The position numbers and the translations under genes were made by a program. Below are positions 43,891 to 51,665 of a DNA stretch of 64,000 nt, piece by piece. Each line of letters starts with the position of its first letter. The first letter of the stretch is position 1. Under the pieces are notes generated by a model. The model worked only from the letters and a program-made list of their open reading frames with translations. It did no database searches and was not told the origin of the DNA. Source of the DNA: DAISJM01 sp036821485 (lineage in GTDB: Bacteria > Verrucomicrobiota > Kiritimatiellia > CAIQIC01 > JAGNIJ01); contig DAISJM010000016.1 of NCBI GenBank assembly GCA_036821485.1, positions 1-64,000 on the forward strand, read 5' to 3'.

Positions 43891-43970
43891 TTTCCAATGT
43901 TTGGAAAAAGGCTCGATAAAGTTTCCAATCCTTGGAAAAATCGGCCCGAAACTTTCCAAGGATTGGAAAA
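43891..43970. repeat. Three phased TTCCAA-N3-TTGGAA palindromes
   Basis: Three palindromes, each extended by flanking T and A runs, have centres at 43899, 43930 and 43961, exactly 31 bp apart, about three helical turns. The 12-base spacers differ. Copies 2 and 3 are exact reverse complements over 17 bases and enclose a further small palindrome, TCGGCCCGA. They sit between divergent genes at 43811 and 43983. Phasing on one DNA face suggests cooperative protein binding. A G-rich run (43869-43882) lies just to the left. Confidence 0.85.
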
Positions 43971-43982
43971 TACGTGAACGCA

Positions 43983-44960
43983 ATGACTAGCAAGCGCTAC
44001 TTCGTCACCGGCGGGGCCGGATTCATCGGGTCTCATTTCGTCAATTCGATCCTCGACGCGAATCGCGGCGAAGTCACGGTCTTCGATAATTTCAGTACGG
44101 GTCACCTCTGGCATTTTGGGAAACGCGTGCATGACCCGCGGCTGCGGATTGTCGAAGCCAATGCTCAGGATGCGGCTGCCTTGCTGAAGGCGATGCCGGG
44201 CCACGACATGGTCTATCACTTTGCCGCGAACTCCGATATTGCCCGCGCCCAGCAGGAGCCGACGGTCGATTTTCAAAACGGGACGATTCCGACGAACAAC
44301 GTTCTTGAGGCGATGCGGAAGACGGGGGTGAAGCGGATCGTGTTCACCTCGGGCAGCGGCGTGTATGGCGAGGTACCGCCGATTCCGATCCCGGAGAATT
44401 ACGACCGCATGGTGCCGGTCTCGACGTACGGCGCCTGCAAGCTGGCCTGCGAGTCGTTGATCAGTGCGTACAGTTTCATGTTCGACATGACCGGGACGGT
44501 GTTCCGGTTCGCCAATGTGGTCGGGCCGCGGCAGACGCACGGTGTGGCGCACGACTTCCTGCGCCGGCTGGCGAAGGATCCGACTCGGCTCAAGATTTTC
44601 GGCGACGGCACGCAGAGCAAGCCGTACATCCACATCGAGGATGTGTTGGCCGCGTTCCGGATGATGGAGGAGAAGCAGGCCGGCGGGTACGACTACTTCA
44701 ATGTCGGTACGCCCGACTTCCTGACTGTGCGCGAGATTGCCGATATCGTGTGCGACCGGATGGGCGTGAAGAATGTGAAGTACGAGTTCACCGGCGGGTC
44801 GCGTGGATGGAAAGCTGACGTGCCGGTGTACCGGCTGAAGACGGACAAGGTTTGCGCGCTCGGCTGGAGTCCCGTGCGCAACTCGCGGGAAGCGGTGACG
44901 GCGGCCGTCGATTCGATGATCGAGGATTTGAAGAAGGGCAATCTCAAGCCCGAAGCCTGA
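43983..44960 (+). CDS. NAD-dependent epimerase (extended SDR)
   Basis: A 325-residue SDR: GGAGFIGSH cofactor motif, VFDNFSTGHLWHF, catalytic Ser in FTSGSGVYG and YGACK for the Tyr/Lys pair. The start is ATG 43983 or GTG 43974, three codons earlier. It is about 40 percent alike by eye to the next gene in its motifs, so the two look like tandem paralogues. The gene begins just downstream of the three phased palindromes. Confidence 0.87.
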   Translation: MTSKRYFVTGGAGFIGSHFVNSILDANRGEVTVFDNFSTGHLWHFGKRVHDPRLRIVEANAQDAAALLKAMPGHDMVYHFAANSDIARAQQEPTVDFQNGTIPTNNVLEAMRKTGVKRIVFTSGSGVYGEVPPIPIPENYDRMVPVSTYGACKLACESLISAYSFMFDMTGTVFRFANVVGPRQTHGVAHDFLRRLAKDPTRLKIFGDGTQSKPYIHIEDVLAAFRMMEEKQAGGYDYFNVGTPDFLTVREIADIVCDRMGVKNVKYEFTGGSRGWKADVPVYRLKTDKVCALGWSPVRNSREAVTAAVDSMIEDLKKGNLKPEA

Positions 44961-44972
44961 ACGGGAGTCAGC

Positions 44973-45953
44973 ATGCTACTTGGCCAATCAGTGAAGAAAG
45001 TGTTTCTGACCGGTGGGGCGGGCTTCATCGGCAGCCACGTCGTGGACATTCTGCTGCCGCAGGGCTACCACGTGACCGTGTACGATAATTTGTCCAATGG
45101 CCGCCGCGAATTTATTGAGCCCCATTTTGGCAAATCCAACTTCAAGTTTGTTCAGGCGGATTGTCTCGATCTCGACCGGCTGATGGCGGAGATGAAGGGA
45201 CACGATTTGATATGGCACCTCGCGGCGAATACCGACATCATCGGCAGCCACGACAACCCGATCCGCGATCTGAAGGACTGCACGATGGCGACCGTGCACG
45301 TGTTGGAATCGATGCGGAAACTGGGCATCAAGCCGTTGCTCTTTTCGTCGACCGGTGCGGTGTATGGCGATCTCTGCACGGATGCCTCGGTGTCCGAAGC
45401 AGCGGGGCCGCTGTTGCCGGTCTCGACCTACGGTGCGGGGAAGATCGGGAGCGAGGCGTTTATTTCGTCGTTCTGCCACGTGTACGGGTTGAGGGCGTGG
45501 ATGTACCGGTTCGGCAACGTGATTGGCGCGCGCATGACGCACGGCGTGATCTACGATTTCATCAACAAGTTCCGCCAGAATCCGAAGGAGCTGTTGATCC
45601 GTGGCGACGGACGGCAAGAGAAGAACTACTTCCTTGTCGAGGAATGTATCGACGGGATGGCTTACGGTTTCCGCAGCATTCCGATGAACGACGACAAGCC
45701 GTGCGATGTCTTCAATCTGGGGACCACGACGATTTCGAAGGTGACCTATATTGCCGAGGTCATCCGCGAGGAGATGGGATTGAAGGATGCGAAGCTGACG
45801 ATTGAGGGGACCAAGAAGGCGTGGCCGGGCGATCAGCCGCGGGTGCATTTCACGGTCGACAAGATCAACGCGCTCGGCTGGCGGACCAAACACACGTCGG
45901 ACGAGTCCGTGCGGATTGCTGTGCGGCGGATGATGGGGAAGAAGGATGGCTGA
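44973..45953 (+). CDS. NAD-dependent epimerase (extended SDR), tandem paralogue
   Basis: A 326-residue SDR with GGAGFIGSH, VYDNLSNGRREF, SSTGAVYGD and YGAGKIGSEAF, in which the Tyr-Gly-Ala-X-Lys pattern is kept. GGGAG precedes the ATG. The pattern FRFGNVIGARMTHGVIYDF parallels FANVVGPRQTHGVAHDF in the upstream gene. The two may form a heterodimer or act in turn. The substrate is unknown. Confidence 0.86.
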   Translation: MLLGQSVKKVFLTGGAGFIGSHVVDILLPQGYHVTVYDNLSNGRREFIEPHFGKSNFKFVQADCLDLDRLMAEMKGHDLIWHLAANTDIIGSHDNPIRDLKDCTMATVHVLESMRKLGIKPLLFSSTGAVYGDLCTDASVSEAAGPLLPVSTYGAGKIGSEAFISSFCHVYGLRAWMYRFGNVIGARMTHGVIYDFINKFRQNPKELLIRGDGRQEKNYFLVEECIDGMAYGFRSIPMNDDKPCDVFNLGTTTISKVTYIAEVIREEMGLKDAKLTIEGTKKAWPGDQPRVHFTVDKINALGWRTKHTSDESVRIAVRRMMGKKDG

Positions 45954-47268
45954 ACCCATGCAGAAAGTTGCCGTTATTGGATTGTGGCACCAGGGCATTG
46001 TGGCGGCGGCTTGCCTCGCGGATTTCGGCTGCGACGTGCTGGCGGCGGATGTGGATGCGGAAAGAATCGAGGCGCTGAACGAAGGCCGTGCGCCGCTGTT
46101 TGAGCCGGGGCTCGATGAGTTGCTCCGGAAGGGGCTCGATGCGAAGCGGCTCAGGTTCACGACCGATGTTGCCGGCGCCGTGAAGCAACGGGCGGACGTG
46201 CTGGTTATGCACGACACGCCGGTGGACGCAAACGATCAATCCGACCTGTCCGTTGTTTTCCAAGCCTTGGAAGCCATGGCGCCGAATCTCGCCGATGACA
46301 GCGTGATACTCGTCACTGCGCAGGTGCCGGTGGGCACTTGCGATAAGTTGAGCGGGATCATTCGCGCGAAGCGGCCGAACCTTCGTTTCGGTCTCGCCTA
46401 CAGTCCGGAGAATTTGCGGCTGGGTCAGGCGATCGAGCGTTTCCGCCATCCGGCATTGCCGGTGATCGGGTCGGAAGAGGATTGGGCGCTGGATCGGGTT
46501 GAGCAACTACTTGCGCCGTGCGGCGTGAAGTGGGAGCGCGTCAACTTGAGGACGGCGGAGATGGCGAAGCACGCGTTGAATGCCTTTCTCGCGACGTCGG
46601 TAAGTTTTGCCAACGAGCTGGGAAATCTGTGCGACGAAGTGGGGGCGGATGGCGTACGTTTGGCGCAGGTGCTGCGGCTCGAGCCGCGCATTGGCGCGAA
46701 GGCGATGCTGATGCCCGGGCTGGGTTTCTCGGGTGGAACGCTCGCGCGGGACATGCAGACGTTGCGCGGACTTGGGGATCGGTCTGGGATTGAGACGCGG
46801 ATGCTGGACGGCATCTGGGAATCCAACAAACACCAGAACGAACTTGTGGTGCGCAAGCTGAGGAAGACGCTTGGCGCTTTGAAGGGTATGCCGGTAACAG
46901 TGCTGGGGTTGACGTACAAGCCCGACACGAGCACGTTGCGTCGGTCGGCGTCGTTGGAAATCATCGCCGACATTCTTGGCGAGGGTGCCGTGGTCACGGC
47001 GCATGACCCGAAGGCCGATCGCACCGAGGTGGCGGCGCATCGGGAATTTCGATTTGTCGAAGATGTATACGAAGCAGCGAAGGGCTCGCAGGCGGTGGTG
47101 ATCATCACCGGGTGGGCGGACTACAAGAAGCTCGATTTCGCCAGGATGAAGAGCTTGATGGCGCGGCCTGTGGTGATTGACACAAACAACATGCTGGATG
47201 CGGCGGCGATGGAGAAGGCGGGGTTTGTGTACCTGGATATCGGCCGCGGCCGGGGCGCCCGGAAGTAG
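45946..47268 (+). CDS. Nucleotide-sugar dehydrogenase family protein lacking the catalytic Cys
   Basis: A 440-residue protein with the full UGDH/GMD three-domain layout: an NAD domain with IGLWHQGIVAAACLA (GxW instead of GxGYVG), TAQVPVGT, YSPENLRLG, EMAKHALNAFLA (Lys and Asn kept) and the C-terminal GLTYKPDT. The catalytic loop reads GFSGGTLARD (residues 260-269) where UGDH has GFGGxCxPKD, so Thr265 replaces the nucleophilic Cys. It overlaps the previous gene by eight bases. Oxidation to an acid is unlikely by the usual route. Confidence 0.85.
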   Translation: MAEPMQKVAVIGLWHQGIVAAACLADFGCDVLAADVDAERIEALNEGRAPLFEPGLDELLRKGLDAKRLRFTTDVAGAVKQRADVLVMHDTPVDANDQSDLSVVFQALEAMAPNLADDSVILVTAQVPVGTCDKLSGIIRAKRPNLRFGLAYSPENLRLGQAIERFRHPALPVIGSEEDWALDRVEQLLAPCGVKWERVNLRTAEMAKHALNAFLATSVSFANELGNLCDEVGADGVRLAQVLRLEPRIGAKAMLMPGLGFSGGTLARDMQTLRGLGDRSGIETRMLDGIWESNKHQNELVVRKLRKTLGALKGMPVTVLGLTYKPDTSTLRRSASLEIIADILGEGAVVTAHDPKADRTEVAAHREFRFVEDVYEAAKGSQAVVIITGWADYKKLDFARMKSLMARPVVIDTNNMLDAAAMEKAGFVYLDIGRGRGARK

Positions 47269-47288
47269 AATGCTTGAGGAGGTGTGAG

Positions 47289-48296
47289 ATGCGCGTAGCG
47301 ATTATTGGTGCTGGATTGCAGTGCAAGCGTCGCGCGCCCGTGGTGAAGGAATGTCCGGGGGCGGCGCTGACGGTGATTGACAGCCTGCAGCTTGAGCACG
47401 CGCAGGACATGGCGAAGAAGTTCGGCTGCGATGCGTCGGCGGACTGGCGGAAGGCCGTCGTCCGGAGCGACGTCGATGCCGTCGTGGTCTGCACACCGCC
47501 GCACGTTCACGCCGAGATCAGCATCGCCGCGATGAAGGCCGGCAAGCACGTGCTTTGTGAGAAACCGTTGACGCGGACAGTGGCCGAAGCCGAGCAGATG
47601 GTGGCCGTGGCGAAGGAAACGGGGCGGGTGCTGAAGTGTGGATTTAATCACCGGCATCATCCGGCGATCCGCGACGCCAAGAAGATTGTGGACGGCGGCG
47701 GAATTGGGAAGACTTTGTTCGGACGCTGCCGATACGGCATCTGTGGGCGGCCGGGCTACGAGAAGGAATGGCGGGCTGACCCCAAGCAGGCGGCGGGCGG
47801 CCAGTTCATCGAGCAGGGAACGCATGCCATCGACCTCTTCCGCTGGTTCATGGGGGATGTGGATGAAGTGACCTGCATGACCGGCGTGGAATACTTCAGC
47901 AAGCAGGCGCTGGATGACAACGGCATGGCGATTTTTCGGATGAAGAGCGGCGGGCTTGCGAGCCTGCACGCCAGCCTGACGCAGTGGAAGAACCAGTTCT
48001 CGTTCGAAGTTTTCGGCGAGGACGGTTATGTGATGGTCGAGGGGCTTGGCGCCAGCTACGGCGTTGAGCAGTTGATTCACGGGAAACGGGATTTCGACGG
48101 GCCCTTCAAGAACGAAACGACCGAGTACCGCGGCGGCGATATTTCGTGGAAGGACGAGTGGAAGGAATTTGTCGCAGCCATCGACAAGAAGCGTGAGCCG
48201 CTCGGCAACGCGATCGATGGTCTCGAGGCCATGCGCGCGGCCCTGGCCGCGTACGAGGCGGAGCGGACAGGTCGTGTGATCAAGGTGCGTGGATAA
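47289..48296 (+). CDS. Gfo/Idh/MocA family oxidoreductase
   Basis: A 335-residue NAD(P)-dependent oxidoreductase. The ATG at 47289 has GAGGAGGTG upstream. AIIGAG opens the Rossmann fold, LCEKPLTRT holds the catalytic Lys of the EKP motif, and FIEQGTHAIDLFRW supplies the conserved His/Asp. Relatives such as WlbA oxidise C3 of UDP-sugar acids. The gene follows a nucleotide-sugar dehydrogenase-like gene, so the pair recalls keto-sugar pathways. Confidence 0.86.
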   Translation: MRVAIIGAGLQCKRRAPVVKECPGAALTVIDSLQLEHAQDMAKKFGCDASADWRKAVVRSDVDAVVVCTPPHVHAEISIAAMKAGKHVLCEKPLTRTVAEAEQMVAVAKETGRVLKCGFNHRHHPAIRDAKKIVDGGGIGKTLFGRCRYGICGRPGYEKEWRADPKQAAGGQFIEQGTHAIDLFRWFMGDVDEVTCMTGVEYFSKQALDDNGMAIFRMKSGGLASLHASLTQWKNQFSFEVFGEDGYVMVEGLGASYGVEQLIHGKRDFDGPFKNETTEYRGGDISWKDEWKEFVAAIDKKREPLGNAIDGLEAMRAALAAYEAERTGRVIKVRG

Positions 48297-48300
48297 GCCC

Positions 48301-49242
48301 ATGGCCGCCATTTCGAGATGCGTCATTACCGGAGCGGGTGGATTCATTGGCAGCTACCTCGCCGAGCGGCTGTTGAAAGACGGGGCCGCAGTCGAGGCGT
48401 TCGATCTGGCCGAGCCGCGCTTGATGCCTGAGGGGCGGTTTCGGTTTACGGCCGTCGACATCGAGCAGCGTGCGGCGCTGGAGCGGGCGATGCGCGACGC
48501 GCGGCCGGACGCCGTATTTCATCTGGCTGCGCAGAGTTACCCGGGTTTGTCGTGGGACGATCCTGTGCGGACGTTTCGGGCGAATATCCTGGGGTCGGTC
48601 AATGTATTCGACGCGGTGCGCGCCGCCGGGGGGAAGGCCTCGGTTGTGGCCATTTGTTCCAGTGCGGAATATGCGGCGCGGAGCACGGCTGAACCGATTG
48701 CAGAAGATTCAGCCCTTGAGCCTTCCAGTCCGTACGGGGTGAGCAAACTTGCTGAGGATGAATTGGGCCGGCTCTATGTGGAACGTTATGGCATGCGCAT
48801 CATCCGGGTGCGTCCGTTCTACTTGATTGGTCCGCGGAAGACGGGCGACGTGTCATCGGACTTCGCGCGCGGCATTGTGGCCATCGAGCGCGGGCAGAGG
48901 CAGGAATTGCTGGTGGGCAATCTGGAGGTGGTGCGCGATTTGCTGGATGTGCGAGACGGTGCGGCGGCATTGGTCATGCTGGCAGAGCGCGGTGTGGCGG
49001 GCGAGGTCTACAACGTATGCTCGGGGCGCGGCTATGCGGTGCGCGAGATGCTGGAAATTCTGAAGAGGCTCGCGAAGACGCCGGTGACGGACAAGCAGGA
49101 TGCGTCGCGTGTGCGGTCGATCGACGAGCCGGTGAAGATCGGCGATGCTTCGCGATTGAAGGAGCTGGGGTGGAGCCCGCAGCATTCGATCGAATCGACC
49201 TTGAGTGACATTCTGGAGTACTGGCGGGCGCAGCCGTCCTGA
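48301..49242 (+). CDS. NAD-dependent epimerase/dehydratase (GMD/RMD-like SDR)
   Basis: A 313-residue SDR with GAGGFIGSY, the active-site Ser in ICSSAEYA and the Tyr/Lys pair YGVSK. LAAQSYPGLSWDDPVRTF resembles the GDP-4-keto-6-deoxymannose reductase (RMD) pattern, which would suit a GDP-linked sugar. ATG 48301 starts five bases after the oxidoreductase stop. GTG 48289 would overlap by eight bases. A GDP-sugar reductase role is plausible next to HddC and GmhB genes. Confidence 0.84.
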   Translation: MAAISRCVITGAGGFIGSYLAERLLKDGAAVEAFDLAEPRLMPEGRFRFTAVDIEQRAALERAMRDARPDAVFHLAAQSYPGLSWDDPVRTFRANILGSVNVFDAVRAAGGKASVVAICSSAEYAARSTAEPIAEDSALEPSSPYGVSKLAEDELGRLYVERYGMRIIRVRPFYLIGPRKTGDVSSDFARGIVAIERGQRQELLVGNLEVVRDLLDVRDGAAALVMLAERGVAGEVYNVCSGRGYAVREMLEILKRLAKTPVTDKQDASRVRSIDEPVKIGDASRLKELGWSPQHSIESTLSDILEYWRAQPS

Positions 49243-49264
49243 ATACGTATTGGATGAATGGACT

Positions 49265-49981
49265 ATGCAGGTAGTGATTCTGGCGGGTGGATTGGGGACG
49301 CGGTTGAAAGCGGTGGCACCGAACACGCCCAAAGCGTTGGTGCCCGTGGCCGGCCGTCCGTTCATCGAGCACCAGTTTGAGTTGCTGAAGCGGAACGGGC
49401 TGACGAAGGTACTTCTCTGTGTGGGCTATTTTGCGAACCTGATTGAGGAGCACGTGGGCGACGGGTCGCGTTTCGGTGTGTCGGTTCAGTACTCCTACGA
49501 GGATCCCGGCATGTTGCTCGGTACGGGCGGGGCGCTGATCAACGCGATGGGGTTGCTCGAGGATTCCTTTCTGACGATCTACGGCGATTCGTACCTGCCC
49601 ACGGATTATCGTGCGGTGGTCGATGCGTTTGCGAAGCGCAATGCGAAGGCGATGATGTGCGTATTTCGCAATGAGGGCAAATGGGACAAGAGTAACGTGC
49701 GGATTGCCGGGGGGCGTGTGAGTTTCTATTCCAAGGCGGCGCAGCCGGGGGATGCGGACTACATCGACTACGGATTGTCGGCGTATCGCAAATCTGTTAT
49801 TCAGACGTATCACGGAATCACGCTTCCGATAGATTTGGGCCGTGTGCAGGAGGATCTTGTACGGCGGGGCGAGATGGGGGCGTTCGAGGTGCGTGAGCGC
49901 TTTTACGAGATCGGAAAGCCCGAGGGGCTGGCGGAGTTGGACAGGGCGCTCCGCGCCCGGGAACCTGGAGTAAAGGAGTGA
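49265..49981 (+). CDS. hddC: Heptose 1-phosphate nucleotidyltransferase (HddC-like)
   Basis: A 238-residue sugar-1-phosphate nucleotidyltransferase. VILAGGLGTRL near residues 4-14 is the nucleotide loop, PKALVPVAGRPFIEHQ holds the catalytic Lys region and IYGDSYLP the metal-binding Asp. HddC is a GDP-heptose guanylyltransferase of about this size. The ATG at 49265 is chosen over an upstream start at 49205. The last codons lie inside an 8-bp tandem repeat (49966-49992). The nucleotide specificity is inferred. Confidence 0.8.
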   Translation: MQVVILAGGLGTRLKAVAPNTPKALVPVAGRPFIEHQFELLKRNGLTKVLLCVGYFANLIEEHVGDGSRFGVSVQYSYEDPGMLLGTGGALINAMGLLEDSFLTIYGDSYLPTDYRAVVDAFAKRNAKAMMCVFRNEGKWDKSNVRIAGGRVSFYSKAAQPGDADYIDYGLSAYRKSVIQTYHGITLPIDLGRVQEDLVRRGEMGAFEVRERFYEIGKPEGLAELDRALRAREPGVKE

Positions 49982-50071
49982 TGGAGTAATGGCAAGGACG
50001 GCAAAGCAGCAGACCGGCAAGGCGCGGGGCAAACCCCGCAGTGCTCCAGTACTCCAACACTCCAGTACTCC
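49966..50071. repeat. Inverted pair of 8-bp tandem repeats bridging hddC and gmhB
   Basis: The left arm at 49966-49992 holds three 8-bp units of GGAGTRNT type. The right arm at 50040-50071 holds four units in reverse complement (GGAGTACT, GGAGTGTT, GGAGTACT, GGAGCACT). Between them GCGGGG-CAAA-CCCCGC (50024-50039) forms a hairpin. The element covers the last hddC codons, the gap and the first roughly 28 gmhB codons. The period of eight is not a codon multiple. Confidence 0.75.
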
Positions 50072-50690
50072 TTCTTCCCTTCCTCGCCCCGCGGTGTTTA
50101 TTGACCGCGACGGCACGTTGAACGAAATGGTGTACGACGACGCGCACGGCTTGATGGATTCGCCGCGAAAGCCGGCGCAGGTCCGTATGATTCGCAACGC
50201 GGGGAAGTTCCTGCGCGCGGTTGGCAAGCTTGGCTATGTGCGCGTCGTGGTGACAAATCAGCCGGGTATGGCGAAGGGCACGCTTACGCTGGAAGGCTTG
50301 GCGGCGGTGAACAGGCGATTGGCGGGGCTGGTGGAGAAAGAGGGCGGGTATTGGGACGACATTCGCTTCTGCCCTCATCACCCGAAGGTGGCGCGGGGTC
50401 CCGGCCGCGCATATCGTCGTCGGTGCGTCTGCCGAAAGCCTTTGCCCGGAATGCTGTTGGAAGCGGCGGCCGAACATGGGATCGATCTCCACTCGAGCTG
50501 GATGGTGGGTGATGGTTTGAACGACGTCCAAGCGGGAAACGCAGCGGGCTGCAAGACCATCCTGATCAGCCGGCTCAAGATCGATCAGGTGGCGAAGTTC
50601 TTTGAACTGAAACACGGAATGCCGTTTGCAATTGCGCGCGATCTGAACGAAGCCCTGCGCATCATTCGCCGGGCGACGCGAAAGAGGTAA
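49989..50690 (+). CDS. gmhB: D,D-heptose 1,7-bisphosphate phosphatase (GmhB-like HAD)
   Basis: A 233-residue HAD phosphatase. Motif I is FIDRDGTLNE, motif II VVVTNQPGMAKG, zinc ligands appear in CPHHP...RCVCRKPLPGML (the GmhB zinc loop) and motif IV is MVGDGLNDVQAG. All GmhB features are present. The first 33 residues, MARTAKQQTGK up to PSSLP, are an extension encoded by a repeat element and are not part of the family domain. It removes the 7-phosphate before nucleotidyl transfer by the gene upstream. Confidence 0.88.
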   Translation: MARTAKQQTGKARGKPRSAPVLQHSSTPSSLPRPAVFIDRDGTLNEMVYDDAHGLMDSPRKPAQVRMIRNAGKFLRAVGKLGYVRVVVTNQPGMAKGTLTLEGLAAVNRRLAGLVEKEGGYWDDIRFCPHHPKVARGPGRAYRRRCVCRKPLPGMLLEAAAEHGIDLHSSWMVGDGLNDVQAGNAAGCKTILISRLKIDQVAKFFELKHGMPFAIARDLNEALRIIRRATRKR

Positions 50691-50694
50691 TGCC

Positions 50695-51663
50695 ATGAGT
50701 GCTGCCACCGCGAAGAAACTCAGCGTGGTCATCCCGTTCCTGAACGAGCAGGAAAACCTGCCCGTCTTGTACGAGCGCCTGATCGGCGCGCTGGATGGCC
50801 AGCCCGAGAAGTTCGAGATCATCTTTGTCGACGACGGCAGTACCGATGGGTCCGCGCGCTGGGTGGCGGAGAAGGCCGCGGAAGATGGCCGCGTCCGAAT
50901 GCTGCGCTTGTCGCGCAATTTTGGGCACCAAATTGCGATCACCGCGGGCTTGGATCGCGCCAGTGGTGATGCCGTGGTGATCATGGATGCGGATTTGCAG
51001 GATCCTCCGGAGGTGATTCCGGCGTTGGTCAAAAAGTGGCGCGAGGGTTTGGAGGTCGTATACGCCGTGCGCGAAAGCCGGGAAGGGGAGACGTGGCTCA
51101 AGAAGTTTCTCGCCGCGGCGTTTTACCAAATCTTCCACAAGCTGGCGCAGGTGGAGGTGCCGATGCACGCCGGTGATTTCCGGCTGGTGGACCGCAAGGT
51201 TGTGGAAGCGTTGCGCGAAGTTCGTGAACTGCATCGCTTCATGCGTGGTTTGACGAGTTGGGTGGGGTTCTCTCAGTGTGCGGTGGAATACAAGCGTGCG
51301 GCGCGCTATGCAGGACGGACGAAGTATCCGGTTTGGAAGTCGCTCAATCTTGCGTGGGATGGCCTGACTTCGTTTTCGGGCGCACCGCTGCGGTGGATCA
51401 TGGGGTTGGGCGTGCTGGTGTCGCTCGGTGGTGGTCTGCTGGCGCTTCAGTTGATCGGCTACAAGTTCTTCGGCGTCAGGGAGTCGACGCCGGGCTGGAC
51501 CTCGCAGATGACCCTTTTGCTTATTCTGAGCGGCGCACAACTTATCTGCCTGGGCATGCTTGGGCAGTATGTCAGCCGGATTTTCGAGGAGAGCAAGAAG
51601 CGCCCACTCTACTTTGTAAGAGAGCAGATCAATCAACCCAATAACCAACCACGGGAGCAGTAG
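50695..51663 (+). CDS. GT2 glycosyltransferase with C-terminal membrane helices (GtrB/ArnC-like)
   Basis: A 322-residue polyprenyl-phosphate sugar synthase. SVVIPFLNEQENL, FVDDGSTDGS, MDADLQDPPEV (DxD) and HAGDFRLVDRKV are the family motifs. Two hydrophobic helices near residues 235-255 and 265-300 anchor it in the inner membrane. It would transfer a sugar from an NDP-donor to undecaprenyl phosphate for one of the GT-C enzymes. It starts four bases after gmhB. Confidence 0.88.
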   Translation: MSAATAKKLSVVIPFLNEQENLPVLYERLIGALDGQPEKFEIIFVDDGSTDGSARWVAEKAAEDGRVRMLRLSRNFGHQIAITAGLDRASGDAVVIMDADLQDPPEVIPALVKKWREGLEVVYAVRESREGETWLKKFLAAAFYQIFHKLAQVEVPMHAGDFRLVDRKVVEALREVRELHRFMRGLTSWVGFSQCAVEYKRAARYAGRTKYPVWKSLNLAWDGLTSFSGAPLRWIMGLGVLVSLGGGLLALQLIGYKFFGVRESTPGWTSQMTLLLILSGAQLICLGMLGQYVSRIFEESKKRPLYFVREQINQPNNQPREQ

Positions 51664-51665
51664 GA

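Noticed and set aside
43891..43970. CRISPR array
   Set aside because: Only three repeats, each a short perfect palindrome, 12-bp spacers, and no cas gene in the window.
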